In this document: one piece after another, positions 24,077-31,575 of the stretch | How positions within the stretch are numbered: position 1 is the stretch's first letter | Layout: every line of letters begins with the position of its first letter | NCBI RefSeq assembly: GCF_026274175.1 | Contig: NZ_JAPHNL010000302.1 | Span: forward strand, 1 to 35,154 | Origin: Streptomyces beihaiensis | GTDB taxonomy: Bacteria; Actinomycetota; Actinomycetes; Streptomycetales; Streptomycetaceae | Length of the DNA stretch: 35,154 nucleotides | Reading direction: 5' to 3' | The notes under the pieces: model-generated | Told to the model about the DNA's origin: nothing | Databases searched by the model: none | Seen by the model: only the letters and a program-made list of their open reading frames with translations | Position numbers and translations under genes: made by a program

Positions 24077-25663
24077 GTGGAGCAATTGGCCCTGCTGTTC
24101 GCGTTGTTGCTCGGGGCCGTGCTGAGCGTCCCCGTCGGCGACCGGCTCGGGCTGCCCGCGCCGGTCCTGATGACACTCCTCGGCATCGGCCTCGCGCTGA
24201 TCCGCGCCGTGCCGAACGTGGACATCCCGCCGGACCTGATCCTCCCGCTGGTGCTGCCGCCGCTCCTGTACGCGGCCGTCCACCGCACCTCCTGGCGCCA
24301 GTTCCAGGCCAACAAGAGACCGATCTTCCTGCTCGCCGTGGCGCTCGTGTTCGTCACGACGGCCGCCGTCGCCGTCACCGCCAACGCGATCGTGCCGGGG
24401 CTCCCGCTGGCCGCCGCCGTCGCGCTCGGCGCGCTCGTGGCGCCGCCCGACCCGGTCGCCGCGACCGCCGTCGCAGGACAGCTCGGGCTGCCCCGCCGCA
24501 TGGTGTCGATCCTGGAGGGCGAGGGGCTCTTCAACGACGTGACGGCGATCGTGCTCTACCACGTGGCGATCGCCGCCGCCGTCAGCGGAAGCTTCTCGCT
24601 GCCCAAGGCCGCGCTCGACCTCGCGCTCTCCGCCGTGGTCGCCATCGCCGTCGGTTTCGCCATCGGCTGGGCCGCCAACCGCCTCATGGGCTACCTGGGC
24701 GACGCCACCCTCCAGATCGGCCTGACCCTGCTCCTGCCGTACGCCGCCTACGTCCTGGCCGAGGAGCTCAAGGGTTCGGGCGTGCTGGCCGTCGTGACCA
24801 CCGCCATGTTCGTCGCGGAGAACGCCTTCGACGCGGACGACGTCCTCACCCGGCTGACCGGCCGCGCCTTCTGGGACGTCGTCGACACACTCGTCACCGG
24901 CGTCGCCTTCGGCCTCATCGGCCTCGAAGTGCACAACGTCGTCAGGACCGCTCAGGGACGCTGGGGCGAGATGCTGGGCTGGGCGGCGGCGGTCGTCGGC
25001 GTCGTCATCGTCGTACGGCTGCTGTGGCTGATGCCGATGACCTGGGTGACCAAACGGCTGCACGCGCGCCGCGACTACGACGAGGACATCCCGCTGAGCT
25101 GGCGCGAGACGGTCGTCATGTGGTGGTCGGGGATGCGCGGCGTGGCCTCCGTGGCCCTCGCCCTGGCCGTCCCGCTCACCATGGACGACCACGCGCCCTT
25201 CCCGGACCGCGACGAGATCGTCTTCGTCGCCTTCGGCGTCATCATGGGCACCCTCGTCCTCCAGGGGCTCAGCCTGCCCTGGCTGGTGAAGAGGCTGAAG
25301 GTGCGCGCCGACACCGAGGCGGAGCAGGAGTTCGAGAAGACGCTCGCCCTGCGCGCCGCCAAGGCGGCCAAGCGCCGCCTCAAGGAGATCGAGGACGTCG
25401 AGGAGCTGCCGGAGGAGGTGCAGGAACAGATGCTGCGGCGCGCCTACGACATCGGCCTGCGCATCAACCCGGAGATGGGCGCGGAGGAGCGCCGCGAGGC
25501 ACAGACCAAGCGGTACGCGCGGATCAAACGGATCCGGCGCATCCAGAACGAGATGATGTCGGCGGCCCGCCACGAGGTCCTGGCGGCCCGCAGCGAACCA
25601 GGAGCCGACCCCGAGGTCGTCGACCGGGTCCTCAGACATCTGGACGTTCGCAGCCTGCGCTGA
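24077..25663 (+). CDS. CPA1-family Na+/H+ antiporter
   Basis: Monovalent cation:proton antiporter of 528 aa with about 12 membrane segments between residues 1 and 420. The ion-binding Asp-Pro pair is D125-P126 in PPDPVAATA, followed by EGEGLFND (147-154), both hallmarks of the NhaP/NHE branch. WWSGMRGVASVALALA near 352-367 is a further conserved stretch. The C-terminal 110 residues are hydrophilic and charged (Lys/Glu/Arg-rich), a likely cytoplasmic regulatory domain. The start is the GTG at 24077, whose upstream sequence has only a weak ribosome-binding site. Ion selectivity is inferred from the family. Confidence 0.92.
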   Translation: MEQLALLFALLLGAVLSVPVGDRLGLPAPVLMTLLGIGLALIRAVPNVDIPPDLILPLVLPPLLYAAVHRTSWRQFQANKRPIFLLAVALVFVTTAAVAVTANAIVPGLPLAAAVALGALVAPPDPVAATAVAGQLGLPRRMVSILEGEGLFNDVTAIVLYHVAIAAAVSGSFSLPKAALDLALSAVVAIAVGFAIGWAANRLMGYLGDATLQIGLTLLLPYAAYVLAEELKGSGVLAVVTTAMFVAENAFDADDVLTRLTGRAFWDVVDTLVTGVAFGLIGLEVHNVVRTAQGRWGEMLGWAAAVVGVVIVVRLLWLMPMTWVTKRLHARRDYDEDIPLSWRETVVMWWSGMRGVASVALALAVPLTMDDHAPFPDRDEIVFVAFGVIMGTLVLQGLSLPWLVKRLKVRADTEAEQEFEKTLALRAAKAAKRRLKEIEDVEELPEEVQEQMLRRAYDIGLRINPEMGAEERREAQTKRYARIKRIRRIQNEMMSAARHEVLAARSEPGADPEVVDRVLRHLDVRSLR

Positions 25664-25693
25664 ACCCCGTGGTGCCCGGCACGCGCACGTACA

Positions 25694-25705
25694 TATGCTC
25701 CCGCC
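25694..25705 (+). promoter_or_regulatory. Leaderless promoter for the SDR gene
   Basis: TATGCT (25694-25699) stands 6 bases before the ATG at 25706, so transcription would begin on the A of the start codon. No ribosome-binding site is present, consistent with a leaderless message. The -35 is weak. Confidence 0.55.
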
Positions 25706-26452
25706 ATGGCACGAAACGTGATCATCACAGGGGGCGGCACGGGCATCGGGCGCGCGGCGGCCCGGTCCTTCGCCGCCGAGGGGGATCAGGTGCTGCTGCT
25801 CGGGCGGCGCGCCGAGGTCCTGGAACGGGCCGGTGTCCCGGGCGCGCTGACCTTCGCCGCCGATCTCAGCACGGTCGAGGGGGCGCGCGGCGCCGCCGAG
25901 TTCGCGGCCGACGCGCTGAGGGGCGCGGTCGACGTGATCGTGCACAGCGCCGGCGGACACGGCGGCCGCGAACCGGAGGACGACGTGGGCGACGATCCGC
26001 TGGACGCCGTCGCGCACCGGTGGAACACCAACTTCCGTATCAACACGCTCACCACGGTCCTGCTCACCGAGGCGCTGCGCGACCGGCTCGCCTCGCCCGG
26101 CGGCCGGGTCCTGTTCATCTCGTCCATCGCCGCGCTGCGCGGCTCGGGCACGGGCGCGTACGGGGCCTCGAAGGCGGCCCTGCACCCGTACGCCTTCGAC
26201 CTGGCCAAGGCGCTCGGGCCGCGCGGCATCACGGTGAACGTCGTGGCGCCCGGCTACATCGAGGACACCGAGTTCTTCGGCTACGAGATGTCCGACGAGG
26301 AGTACGCGCGCCGGGTGAGCGCCACGCTCACCGGCCGCGCCGGCACCCTGCGCGACATGGCCTCCACGCTGCTGTGGCTCGCCTCGCCGGGCGCCGGTCA
26401 CGTCACCGCGCAGGTGATCCAGGTCAACGGCGGGGAGATGCCCGGACGCTGA
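25706..26452 (+). CDS. SDR-family oxidoreductase
   Basis: Classical short-chain dehydrogenase/reductase, 248 aa. The Rossmann cofactor motif TGGGTGIG is at 8-15; GRR (about 33-35) after the second strand suggests NADP(H). The catalytic residues are S140, Y152 and K156 (YGASK), and APGYIEDTEF (181-190) leads into the substrate loop. The substrate is unknown. The gene appears leaderless. Its stop is only 15 bases from the stop of the convergent mscS gene, so the two transcripts must overlap or end within coding sequence. Confidence 0.92.
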   Translation: MARNVIITGGGTGIGRAAARSFAAEGDQVLLLGRRAEVLERAGVPGALTFAADLSTVEGARGAAEFAADALRGAVDVIVHSAGGHGGREPEDDVGDDPLDAVAHRWNTNFRINTLTTVLLTEALRDRLASPGGRVLFISSIAALRGSGTGAYGASKAALHPYAFDLAKALGPRGITVNVVAPGYIEDTEFFGYEMSDEEYARRVSATLTGRAGTLRDMASTLLWLASPGAGHVTAQVIQVNGGEMPGR

Positions 26453-26467
26453 ACGCCCGGCGCACGG

Positions 26468-27574
26468 TCAGCCGCGGCCCGTGCGCGGGGCGCGGCCCTC
26501 GCGGCCCAGGACGTGCTCCGGCAGCGGCTCCGGCTTCTCCAAGGAGAGCACGGCCCGCCCCGTGTTGATCCGCGGCAGCGCGTACGGATGCTGTTCGACC
26601 AGCCAGCGCACCAGCTGCTCGCGGACGGTGACCCGCACCGTCCACACGTCGTCCGCGTCCTTCGCGGTGACCAGGGCGCGGACCTGGAGGGTGCTGGGCG
26701 TGGTGTCGGTGACGGCCAGGCCCCAGTCGCGCCCGTCCCAGGCGGCGCACTCGCGCAGGATGTCGTGGAGCTTCTCGCGCATCTCCAAGACGGGCGCGCT
26801 GTGGTCGAGGTGGAAGAAGACCGTGCCGGTCATCTGGGTGCCGCCCTGCGACCAGTTCTCGAACGGCTTCGACGTGAAGTACGACACCGGCATGGTGATG
26901 CGCCGCTCGTCCCAGGTGCGCACCGCGAGGAACGTCAGGGTGATCTCCTCGACCTTGCCCCACTCGCCGTCCACCACCACGGTGTCGCCGATCCGCACCA
27001 TGTCGCCGAAGGCGATCTGCAGCCCGGCGAAGAGGTTGCCGAGCGTGGACTGCGCGGCGACACCGGCGACGATGCCGAGGATGCCCGCCGAGGCGAGCAG
27101 CGACGCCCCGGCGGCCCGGAACGCCGGGAAGGTGAGCAGCATCGCGGCCGCCGCCACCACGGCCACGACCGCCGTGACGACCCGCTGGATCAGCGTGACC
27201 TGGGTGCGTACCCGGCGTACCCGCGCGGCGTCCCGGTGCGAGCCCGCGTACCGCGCGTACGAGGACTCGACGATCGCGGCGGCGATCCGCACGACGAGCC
27301 AGGCGGTGGCCGCGATCAGGACCAGGGTGAGCGTCCGGCCGATCGCGGCCGTGTACGTGTCGGCGACGCCCGTCCGGTCGTACGAGCCGCGCAGCAGGGC
27401 GGCGCAGAGCACGACCTGGAACGGCACTCTGCCGCGGCGCAGCAGCTCCCACAGCGGGGTGTCGGGACGGCGGCGGTCGGCGCGCCGCAGCAGCCGGTCG
27501 ACGGCCCAGCCGAGGAGCAGGGTGAGCACGACCGAGCCGCCGACGATGATCACCGGGCGCAGTACGTTCTCCAT
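26468..27574 (-). CDS. MscS-family mechanosensitive ion channel
   Basis: Small-conductance mechanosensitive channel family protein, 368 aa. Membrane segments are visible at about 8-29, 50-63, 80-103 and 128-150. The pore-lining helix and the start of the beta domain follow, with ASAGILGIVAGVAAQSTLGNL (161-181) and DTVVVDGEWGKVEEI (197-211), the MscS signature. The cytoplasmic vestibule domain runs to about 335, then a charged tail. The ATG at 27574 is preceded by no strong ribosome-binding site. It is divergent from the hydrolase gene at 27638, with 63 bases between, and convergent with the SDR gene. Confidence 0.93.
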   Translation of the reverse strand: MENVLRPVIIVGGSVVLTLLLGWAVDRLLRRADRRRPDTPLWELLRRGRVPFQVVLCAALLRGSYDRTGVADTYTAAIGRTLTLVLIAATAWLVVRIAAAIVESSYARYAGSHRDAARVRRVRTQVTLIQRVVTAVVAVVAAAAMLLTFPAFRAAGASLLASAGILGIVAGVAAQSTLGNLFAGLQIAFGDMVRIGDTVVVDGEWGKVEEITLTFLAVRTWDERRITMPVSYFTSKPFENWSQGGTQMTGTVFFHLDHSAPVLEMREKLHDILRECAAWDGRDWGLAVTDTTPSTLQVRALVTAKDADDVWTVRVTVREQLVRWLVEQHPYALPRINTGRAVLSLEKPEPLPEHVLGREGRAPRTGRG

Positions 27575-27637
27575 ATGGTCGACGGTAACGGGGATCGCCC
27601 GCTCCGCCGCCTCCGGGTTCCTGGCACCATGGGCCCC
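27575..27637. promoter_or_regulatory. Divergent intergenic region, mscS and hydrolase gene
   Basis: Only 63 bases separate the two divergent starts, so promoters overlap or messages are leaderless. CACCAT (27625-27630) is a possible weak -10 seven bases before the ATG at 27638. No ribosome-binding site is visible on the plus strand. Confidence 0.35.
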
Positions 27638-28207
27638 ATGAACATCATGCTTTTCCATTCGACGTACGGCCTGCGGCCCGCCGTGGAGGCGGCGGCCGAC
27701 CGGCTGCGTGCCGCCGGGCACGAGGTGTGGACCCCGGATCTGTTCGAGGGCCGCACCTTCGACACCGTCGAGGAGGGCATGGCGCACCAGGACGAGATCG
27801 GCAAGGACGAACTCCTCAAGCGGGCCGTGCTCGCGGCGGCCCCCTACTCCGAACGGGGGCTCGTGTACGCGGGGTTCTCGCTCGGCGCCGCGACCGCGCA
27901 GACGCTGGCGCTCGGCGACGACAAGGCGAAGGGGCTGCTGCTCCTGCACGGCACGTCCGACATCGCCGAGAACGCGTCCGTCGACGAGCTGCCGGTGCAG
28001 CTGCACGTCGCCTCGCCCGACGCCTTCGAGACGGACGACTGGCTCAACACCTGGTACCTGCGGATGGGCCGCGCGGGCGCCGACGTCGAGGTCTACCGCT
28101 ACCCGGGCGCCGGACACCTCTACACCGACCCCGACCTGCCCGACTACGACGCCGAGGCCGCCGAGACCACCTGGAAGGTGGCCCTCGGCTTCCTGGAGAC
28201 CCTCTGA
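27638..28207 (+). CDS. Dienelactone hydrolase-family alpha/beta hydrolase
   Basis: Single-domain alpha/beta hydrolase of 189 aa. The nucleophile elbow is GFSLG with S81 where classical dienelactone hydrolases have Cys; the catalytic histidine is H160 in GAGHLYTD, and an acidic residue near 128-134 may complete the triad. VWTPDLFEGRTFDTVEEG (30-47) is typical of this family. The substrate is unknown. The ATG at 27638 (MNIMLFHSTYG) is preferred; an in-frame ATG at 27629 would add three residues. No ribosome-binding site is seen, which suggests a leaderless message. Convergent with dsbA-like. Confidence 0.85.
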   Translation: MNIMLFHSTYGLRPAVEAAADRLRAAGHEVWTPDLFEGRTFDTVEEGMAHQDEIGKDELLKRAVLAAAPYSERGLVYAGFSLGAATAQTLALGDDKAKGLLLLHGTSDIAENASVDELPVQLHVASPDAFETDDWLNTWYLRMGRAGADVEVYRYPGAGHLYTDPDLPDYDAEAAETTWKVALGFLETL

Positions 28208-28208
28208 C

Positions 28209-28274
28209 GGCAAGGGCAGGGGCAAGGGCAAGGGCAGGCGAACCCCAGGCGAGGGCCGAAGAGCTCGCCTGCCC
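28209..28274. terminator. Hexamer repeats and hairpin between convergent genes
   Basis: Five head-to-tail GGCARG hexamers (R is A or G) occupy 28209-28238. GGGCAGGCGA (28232-28241) pairs with TCGCCTGCCC (28265-28274), a 10-bp stem with a 23-base loop; a smaller GGCGAG/CTCGCC stem lies inside. No T-run is present. A bidirectional terminator for the convergent genes is likely. Confidence 0.55.
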
Positions 28275-28300
28275 GTCAACCGCGGGTCAGGCCCGGCGGG

Positions 28301-29119
28301 TCAGCCCTTGAGCGCCTTGTCGACCGCCGTGTTCCAGTCGGTGACCGTCATCGGCGCGTTCTTGCCGTCCGAGCCGACGATCTTCTTGCCGTTGTAGACG
28401 AAGGACGGCGTGCCCGTGACGCCGTACTTGTTGTCGGAGAAGTTCTTCGACAGCTCAAGCCCCCACTTGTCGAAGGTGCCGTCCTTGACGTCCTTCTGGA
28501 AGCCCTGGTTGTTCTTCAGCTCGGGGACGGTGTTCGCGACCTTGATGAGGTAGGAGTCGTCCTTGAACTTGTCGGTCGTCTCCTCGGGGTGCCACTTCTT
28601 CGAGTAGAGCGCTTCCTTGTAGTCGAGGAATGCCTGCTTCGACACGTTCAGCGCGGCGCCCAGCGCGCTCACCGCGTTCTTGGACCCCTCGCCCTGGAGG
28701 TTGGTGTCCAGGAAGTTGGCGATCTCGTACTGGATCTTGTACTTGCCCGAGTCGAGGTCCTTGCGCACCTGCGGGCCGACCGTCTGCTCGAAGGCGGCGC
28801 AGACCGGGCAGCGCGGGTCCTCGTACGCGATGATCGTCTTCTTGGCCGAGTCCTTGCCCATGATGATCGTCGTGTTGTTCTTGCCCGTGGTGTTCTTGGG
28901 CGCGACGAGCGGCTTGTCCTTCGCCGCCTGCCAGTACGACGGCTGGCTGGCCTGCTTGACGAGGTAACCGACGCCGCCCGCGATCGCCAGGACGGCGACG
29001 ACACCGGCGGCGACGAGCGCCTGCCGCTTCTTCTTGTCCCGTGCGGCCTGGCGCTCGCGCTCGGCGCGCAGCCGCTCGCGGGCCGCCGTCTTCGCCTGGA
29101 GGCTGTTGCGCTTGCTCAT
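28301..29119 (-). CDS. DsbA-like membrane-anchored thiol:disulfide oxidoreductase
   Basis: Thioredoxin-fold protein of 272 aa. A highly charged cytoplasmic N-terminus (1-33) precedes one signal-anchor helix (about 34-54); the rest is extracytoplasmic. The active site is CPVC (C104-C107) in DPRCPVC, and the cis-proline lies in VTGTPSFVYNG near the C-terminus, as in the DsbA_4/Thioredoxin_4 group. It probably forms or isomerises disulfides in exported proteins. The ATG at 29119 has GGAG about 12 bases upstream on the minus strand. It is the last of three same-strand genes. Oxidising versus reducing role cannot be decided. Confidence 0.9.
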   Translation of the reverse strand: MSKRNSLQAKTAARERLRAERERQAARDKKKRQALVAAGVVAVLAIAGGVGYLVKQASQPSYWQAAKDKPLVAPKNTTGKNNTTIIMGKDSAKKTIIAYEDPRCPVCAAFEQTVGPQVRKDLDSGKYKIQYEIANFLDTNLQGEGSKNAVSALGAALNVSKQAFLDYKEALYSKKWHPEETTDKFKDDSYLIKVANTVPELKNNQGFQKDVKDGTFDKWGLELSKNFSDNKYGVTGTPSFVYNGKKIVGSDGKNAPMTVTDWNTAVDKALKG

Positions 29120-29217
29120 GATGTGGTGACTCCGTGGTCTGCTGTTCTGCCCGGTGGCAGGAGTGGTCAGGGGGCGGGCGTGCGGTGCCGGGCCGAAGAC
29201 CGTCGCGGTCGTACGGC

Positions 29218-29928
29218 TCAGGCAGCGGCAGCCGGGCACGGCGGCCCCCGGCGTCCCACGGAGTGGAGGAGGAACAGCGGTCTGGCGACCGGTACGCGCG
29301 CGCGGGCGGGACGCGGCCGCTCCGGGGCCGGGCTCCGGTGGACCGTGACCGCGGCGAAGGCGGTCAGCAGCGGGCGGAAGGTGGCCGCGGCCGCCGCGCT
29401 CACCAACTGGGCCAGCGCCCGCTCGCCGCGCCGCAGCCACGCGGCCGCGAGCAGCCCGACCGCCCCGTGCGCGCCGAGCAGCAGCCAGCACGTCGTCAGG
29501 TCGGTCCGGGCGACCAGGGCGGCGGCCGCCCGGTCCGTGCTGCCGCCGGTCACCTGGGCCAGCGGCGCGCCGAAGGAGCCGGAACAGAGCACGTCGATGC
29601 CGAGCGAGCGCAGGGGCCCCGCGACCGGGCCGCCCCCTTCGCCGTAACAGACGTGCTGGCCGGTGGTGAAGACCGTGTCGGCGGTCAGCTCCAGCGGGAT
29701 GAGGAGGGCGGCGATCCGGCCGAAGCCGCGCTCCCGCCCCGCCAGCGCGTACGCGATCACGAAGACGGCGCCCGCGATGGCACCGACCGTGGTCAACGGC
29801 AGCGGGGCCCGGGACAGCAGCACGTGCGACGCGGCGGAGATCGTCACGACGCATGCCGTGAAGAGCGCCGCGCGCACGGCTCTCAGAGGGGTCCCGGATA
29901 TGTCGTCCATCGCCCAGGAGTGTGCCAT
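29218..29928 (-). CDS. Integral membrane protein of unknown function
   Basis: 236 aa with about five hydrophobic segments (17-38, 43-64, 72-88, 146-166 and 171-196) and a basic Pro/Arg-rich C-terminal tail. A loop between segments 3 and 4 carries TTGQHVCYGEGG and LCSGS, with H92, C94 and C115, which might bind a metal or form a disulfide. I do not recognise the family. It lies 98 bases upstream of the DsbA-like gene on the same strand, so a link to thiol chemistry is possible but unproven. ATG 29928 is the longest start; ATG 29910 is an alternative. Neither has a good ribosome-binding site. Confidence 0.7.
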   Translation of the reverse strand: MAHSWAMDDISGTPLRAVRAALFTACVVTISAASHVLLSRAPLPLTTVGAIAGAVFVIAYALAGRERGFGRIAALLIPLELTADTVFTTGQHVCYGEGGGPVAGPLRSLGIDVLCSGSFGAPLAQVTGGSTDRAAAALVARTDLTTCWLLLGAHGAVGLLAAAWLRRGERALAQLVSAAAAATFRPLLTAFAAVTVHRSPAPERPRPARARVPVARPLFLLHSVGRRGPPCPAAAA

Positions 29929-29965
29929 GACTCGCTGTGAACCGTCCCCCGAGGGCGGCCCGGTG

Positions 29966-31300
29966 TTACAGCCCCGGAATGCGGCCGTTGCGGAACAGGT
30001 CGACGAAGATCTGGTGGTCGCCGCGCGCGCGTGCGCCGTAGCTGTGCGCGAAGTCGACCAGAAGGTCCGCGAAACCCTCCCCGTCGTCGGAGTCGGCCGC
30101 GATGGCGGCGTCGATGGCCCGCTCCGTGGAGAACGGCACCAGCGACTCGCCGGACTGGTCGTCCGCCGCCGCGTGCATCGTCGCCGTGGCCCGGCCGAGG
30201 TCGGCGACGACCGCCTCGATCTCCTCCATGTCGTCGAGATCGGACCAGTCCAGGTCCACCGCGTACGGCGAGACCTCGGCGACCAGCTGGCCCGCGCCGT
30301 CCAGTTCGGTCCAGCCCAGCCACGGGTCGGCGTGCGCCTGAAGCGCGCGCTGCGAGATCACCGTGCGGTGCCCCTCGTGCTGGAAGTACTCGCGCACCGC
30401 CGGGTCCGTGACGTGCCGGGAGACGGCCGGCGTCTGGGCCTGCTTCATGTAGATCACGACGTCGTTCTCCAGCGCGTCGCTGTTCCCCTCCAGCAGGATG
30501 TTGTACGAGGGCAGGCCCGCGGAGCCGATCCCGATGCCGCGCCGTCCGACCACGTCCTTGACCCGGTAGGAGTCCGGGCGCGCGAGTGAGGACTCCGGCA
30601 GCGTCTCCAGGTAGCCGTCGAACGCCGCGAGCACCTTGTAGCGCGTCGCCGCGTCCAGCTCGATGGCGCCGCCGTCCGGGGCGAAGCGGCGCTCGGCGTC
30701 GCGGATCTGCGTCATGGAGTCGAGCAGGCCGAAACGGGTCAGCGCGCGGGCGTCCCGCAGCGCTCCGAGCAGCGGGCCGTCGGCCGTGTCCAGGGTGAAG
30801 GGCGGCACCTCGTCGTCCTTGGCACCCGTCGCGAGGGCGTGGATGCGCTCGCGGTACGCGCCCGCGTAGGCGCGGACGAGGTCGCTGATCTGGTCGTCGC
30901 TGAGCGCCTTGGCGTACCCGATCAGCGCCACCGACGCGGCGAACCGCTTCAGGTCCCAGGTGAACGGGCCGACATAGGCCTCGTCGAAGTCGTTCACGTT
31001 GAAGATCAGGCGGCCCGTGGCGTCCATGTACGTGCCGAAGTTCTCCGCGTGCAGGTCGCCGTGGATCCACACCCGGCTGGTGCGGTCGTCCAGGTAGGGG
31101 CCGCCGTGCTGCTCGCGCGCGATGTCCTGGTAGAAGAGGCACGCCGTGCCGCGGTAGAAGGCGAAGGCCGAGGCCGCCATCTTGCGGAACTTGACCCGGA
31201 AGGCCGCCGGGTCCGCCGCGAGCAGTTCGCCGAACGCGGTGCCGAAGACGGAGAGGATCTGCTCGCCACGCTGTTCAGCGGTGGGCTGCGAGTCCGACAT
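29966..31300 (-). CDS. DUF2252 family protein
   Basis: 444 aa, matching the DUF2252 family of uncharacterised proteins with protein-kinase/aminoglycoside-phosphotransferase-like features. The kinase-like catalytic motif HGDLHAENFG is at 80-89 and NVNDFDEA at 101-108, resembling the catalytic loop and metal-binding Asp of APH-type kinases. GRRGIGIGSAG further on could be a glycine-rich loop. No substrate is known. The ATG at 31300 has AGGAGG about 9 bases upstream on the minus strand. It ends with TAA, a rare stop in this window. The membrane protein gene starts 37 bases downstream. Divergent from dnaE. Confidence 0.88.
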   Translation of the reverse strand: MSDSQPTAEQRGEQILSVFGTAFGELLAADPAAFRVKFRKMAASAFAFYRGTACLFYQDIAREQHGGPYLDDRTSRVWIHGDLHAENFGTYMDATGRLIFNVNDFDEAYVGPFTWDLKRFAASVALIGYAKALSDDQISDLVRAYAGAYRERIHALATGAKDDEVPPFTLDTADGPLLGALRDARALTRFGLLDSMTQIRDAERRFAPDGGAIELDAATRYKVLAAFDGYLETLPESSLARPDSYRVKDVVGRRGIGIGSAGLPSYNILLEGNSDALENDVVIYMKQAQTPAVSRHVTDPAVREYFQHEGHRTVISQRALQAHADPWLGWTELDGAGQLVAEVSPYAVDLDWSDLDDMEEIEAVVADLGRATATMHAAADDQSGESLVPFSTERAIDAAIAADSDDGEGFADLLVDFAHSYGARARGDHQIFVDLFRNGRIPGL

Positions 31301-31575
31301 CGGTGGGTGCCTCCTGGTACGGGTGGTGCTCGGGTGAGATGGCCGCCGCCCCGGGCCGTCGGCACGGGGCCGTGCTGACCTGCGGGGACGGCGCGGACAG
31401 ATGTTCTGCCCTGTCCAACGCCCGACCGTACCCCCGAGTGCCCGCCTGTTGTCAGTGGCCGGTCGTAGACTTCCAAGCTGTCCCCGATCCGCCCGCCCGT
31501 CGCCCGACCACCGCCCCTCAACGAGACGCTGCGCGTCACCCCTGCCCTTCGTGTTCGCCATTGGAGGCCCTCACC
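31301..31575. promoter_or_regulatory. Divergent region between DUF2252 gene and dnaE
   Basis: No gene is visible in these 275 bases. GGACAG (31395-31400) and CTGTCC (31411-31416) form an inverted repeat with a 10-base spacer, a possible operator. TAGACT (31466-31471) is a good -10 candidate for dnaE, giving a leader of about 100 bases, though its -35 is not clear. The dnaE ribosome-binding site is GGAGG (31563-31567). Confidence 0.45.

Noticed and set aside
31449-31471. TTGTCA plus TAGACT as a dnaE promoter pair
   Set aside because: The spacer is only 11 bases, too short for a -35/-10 pair; only TAGACT is retained as a -10 candidate.
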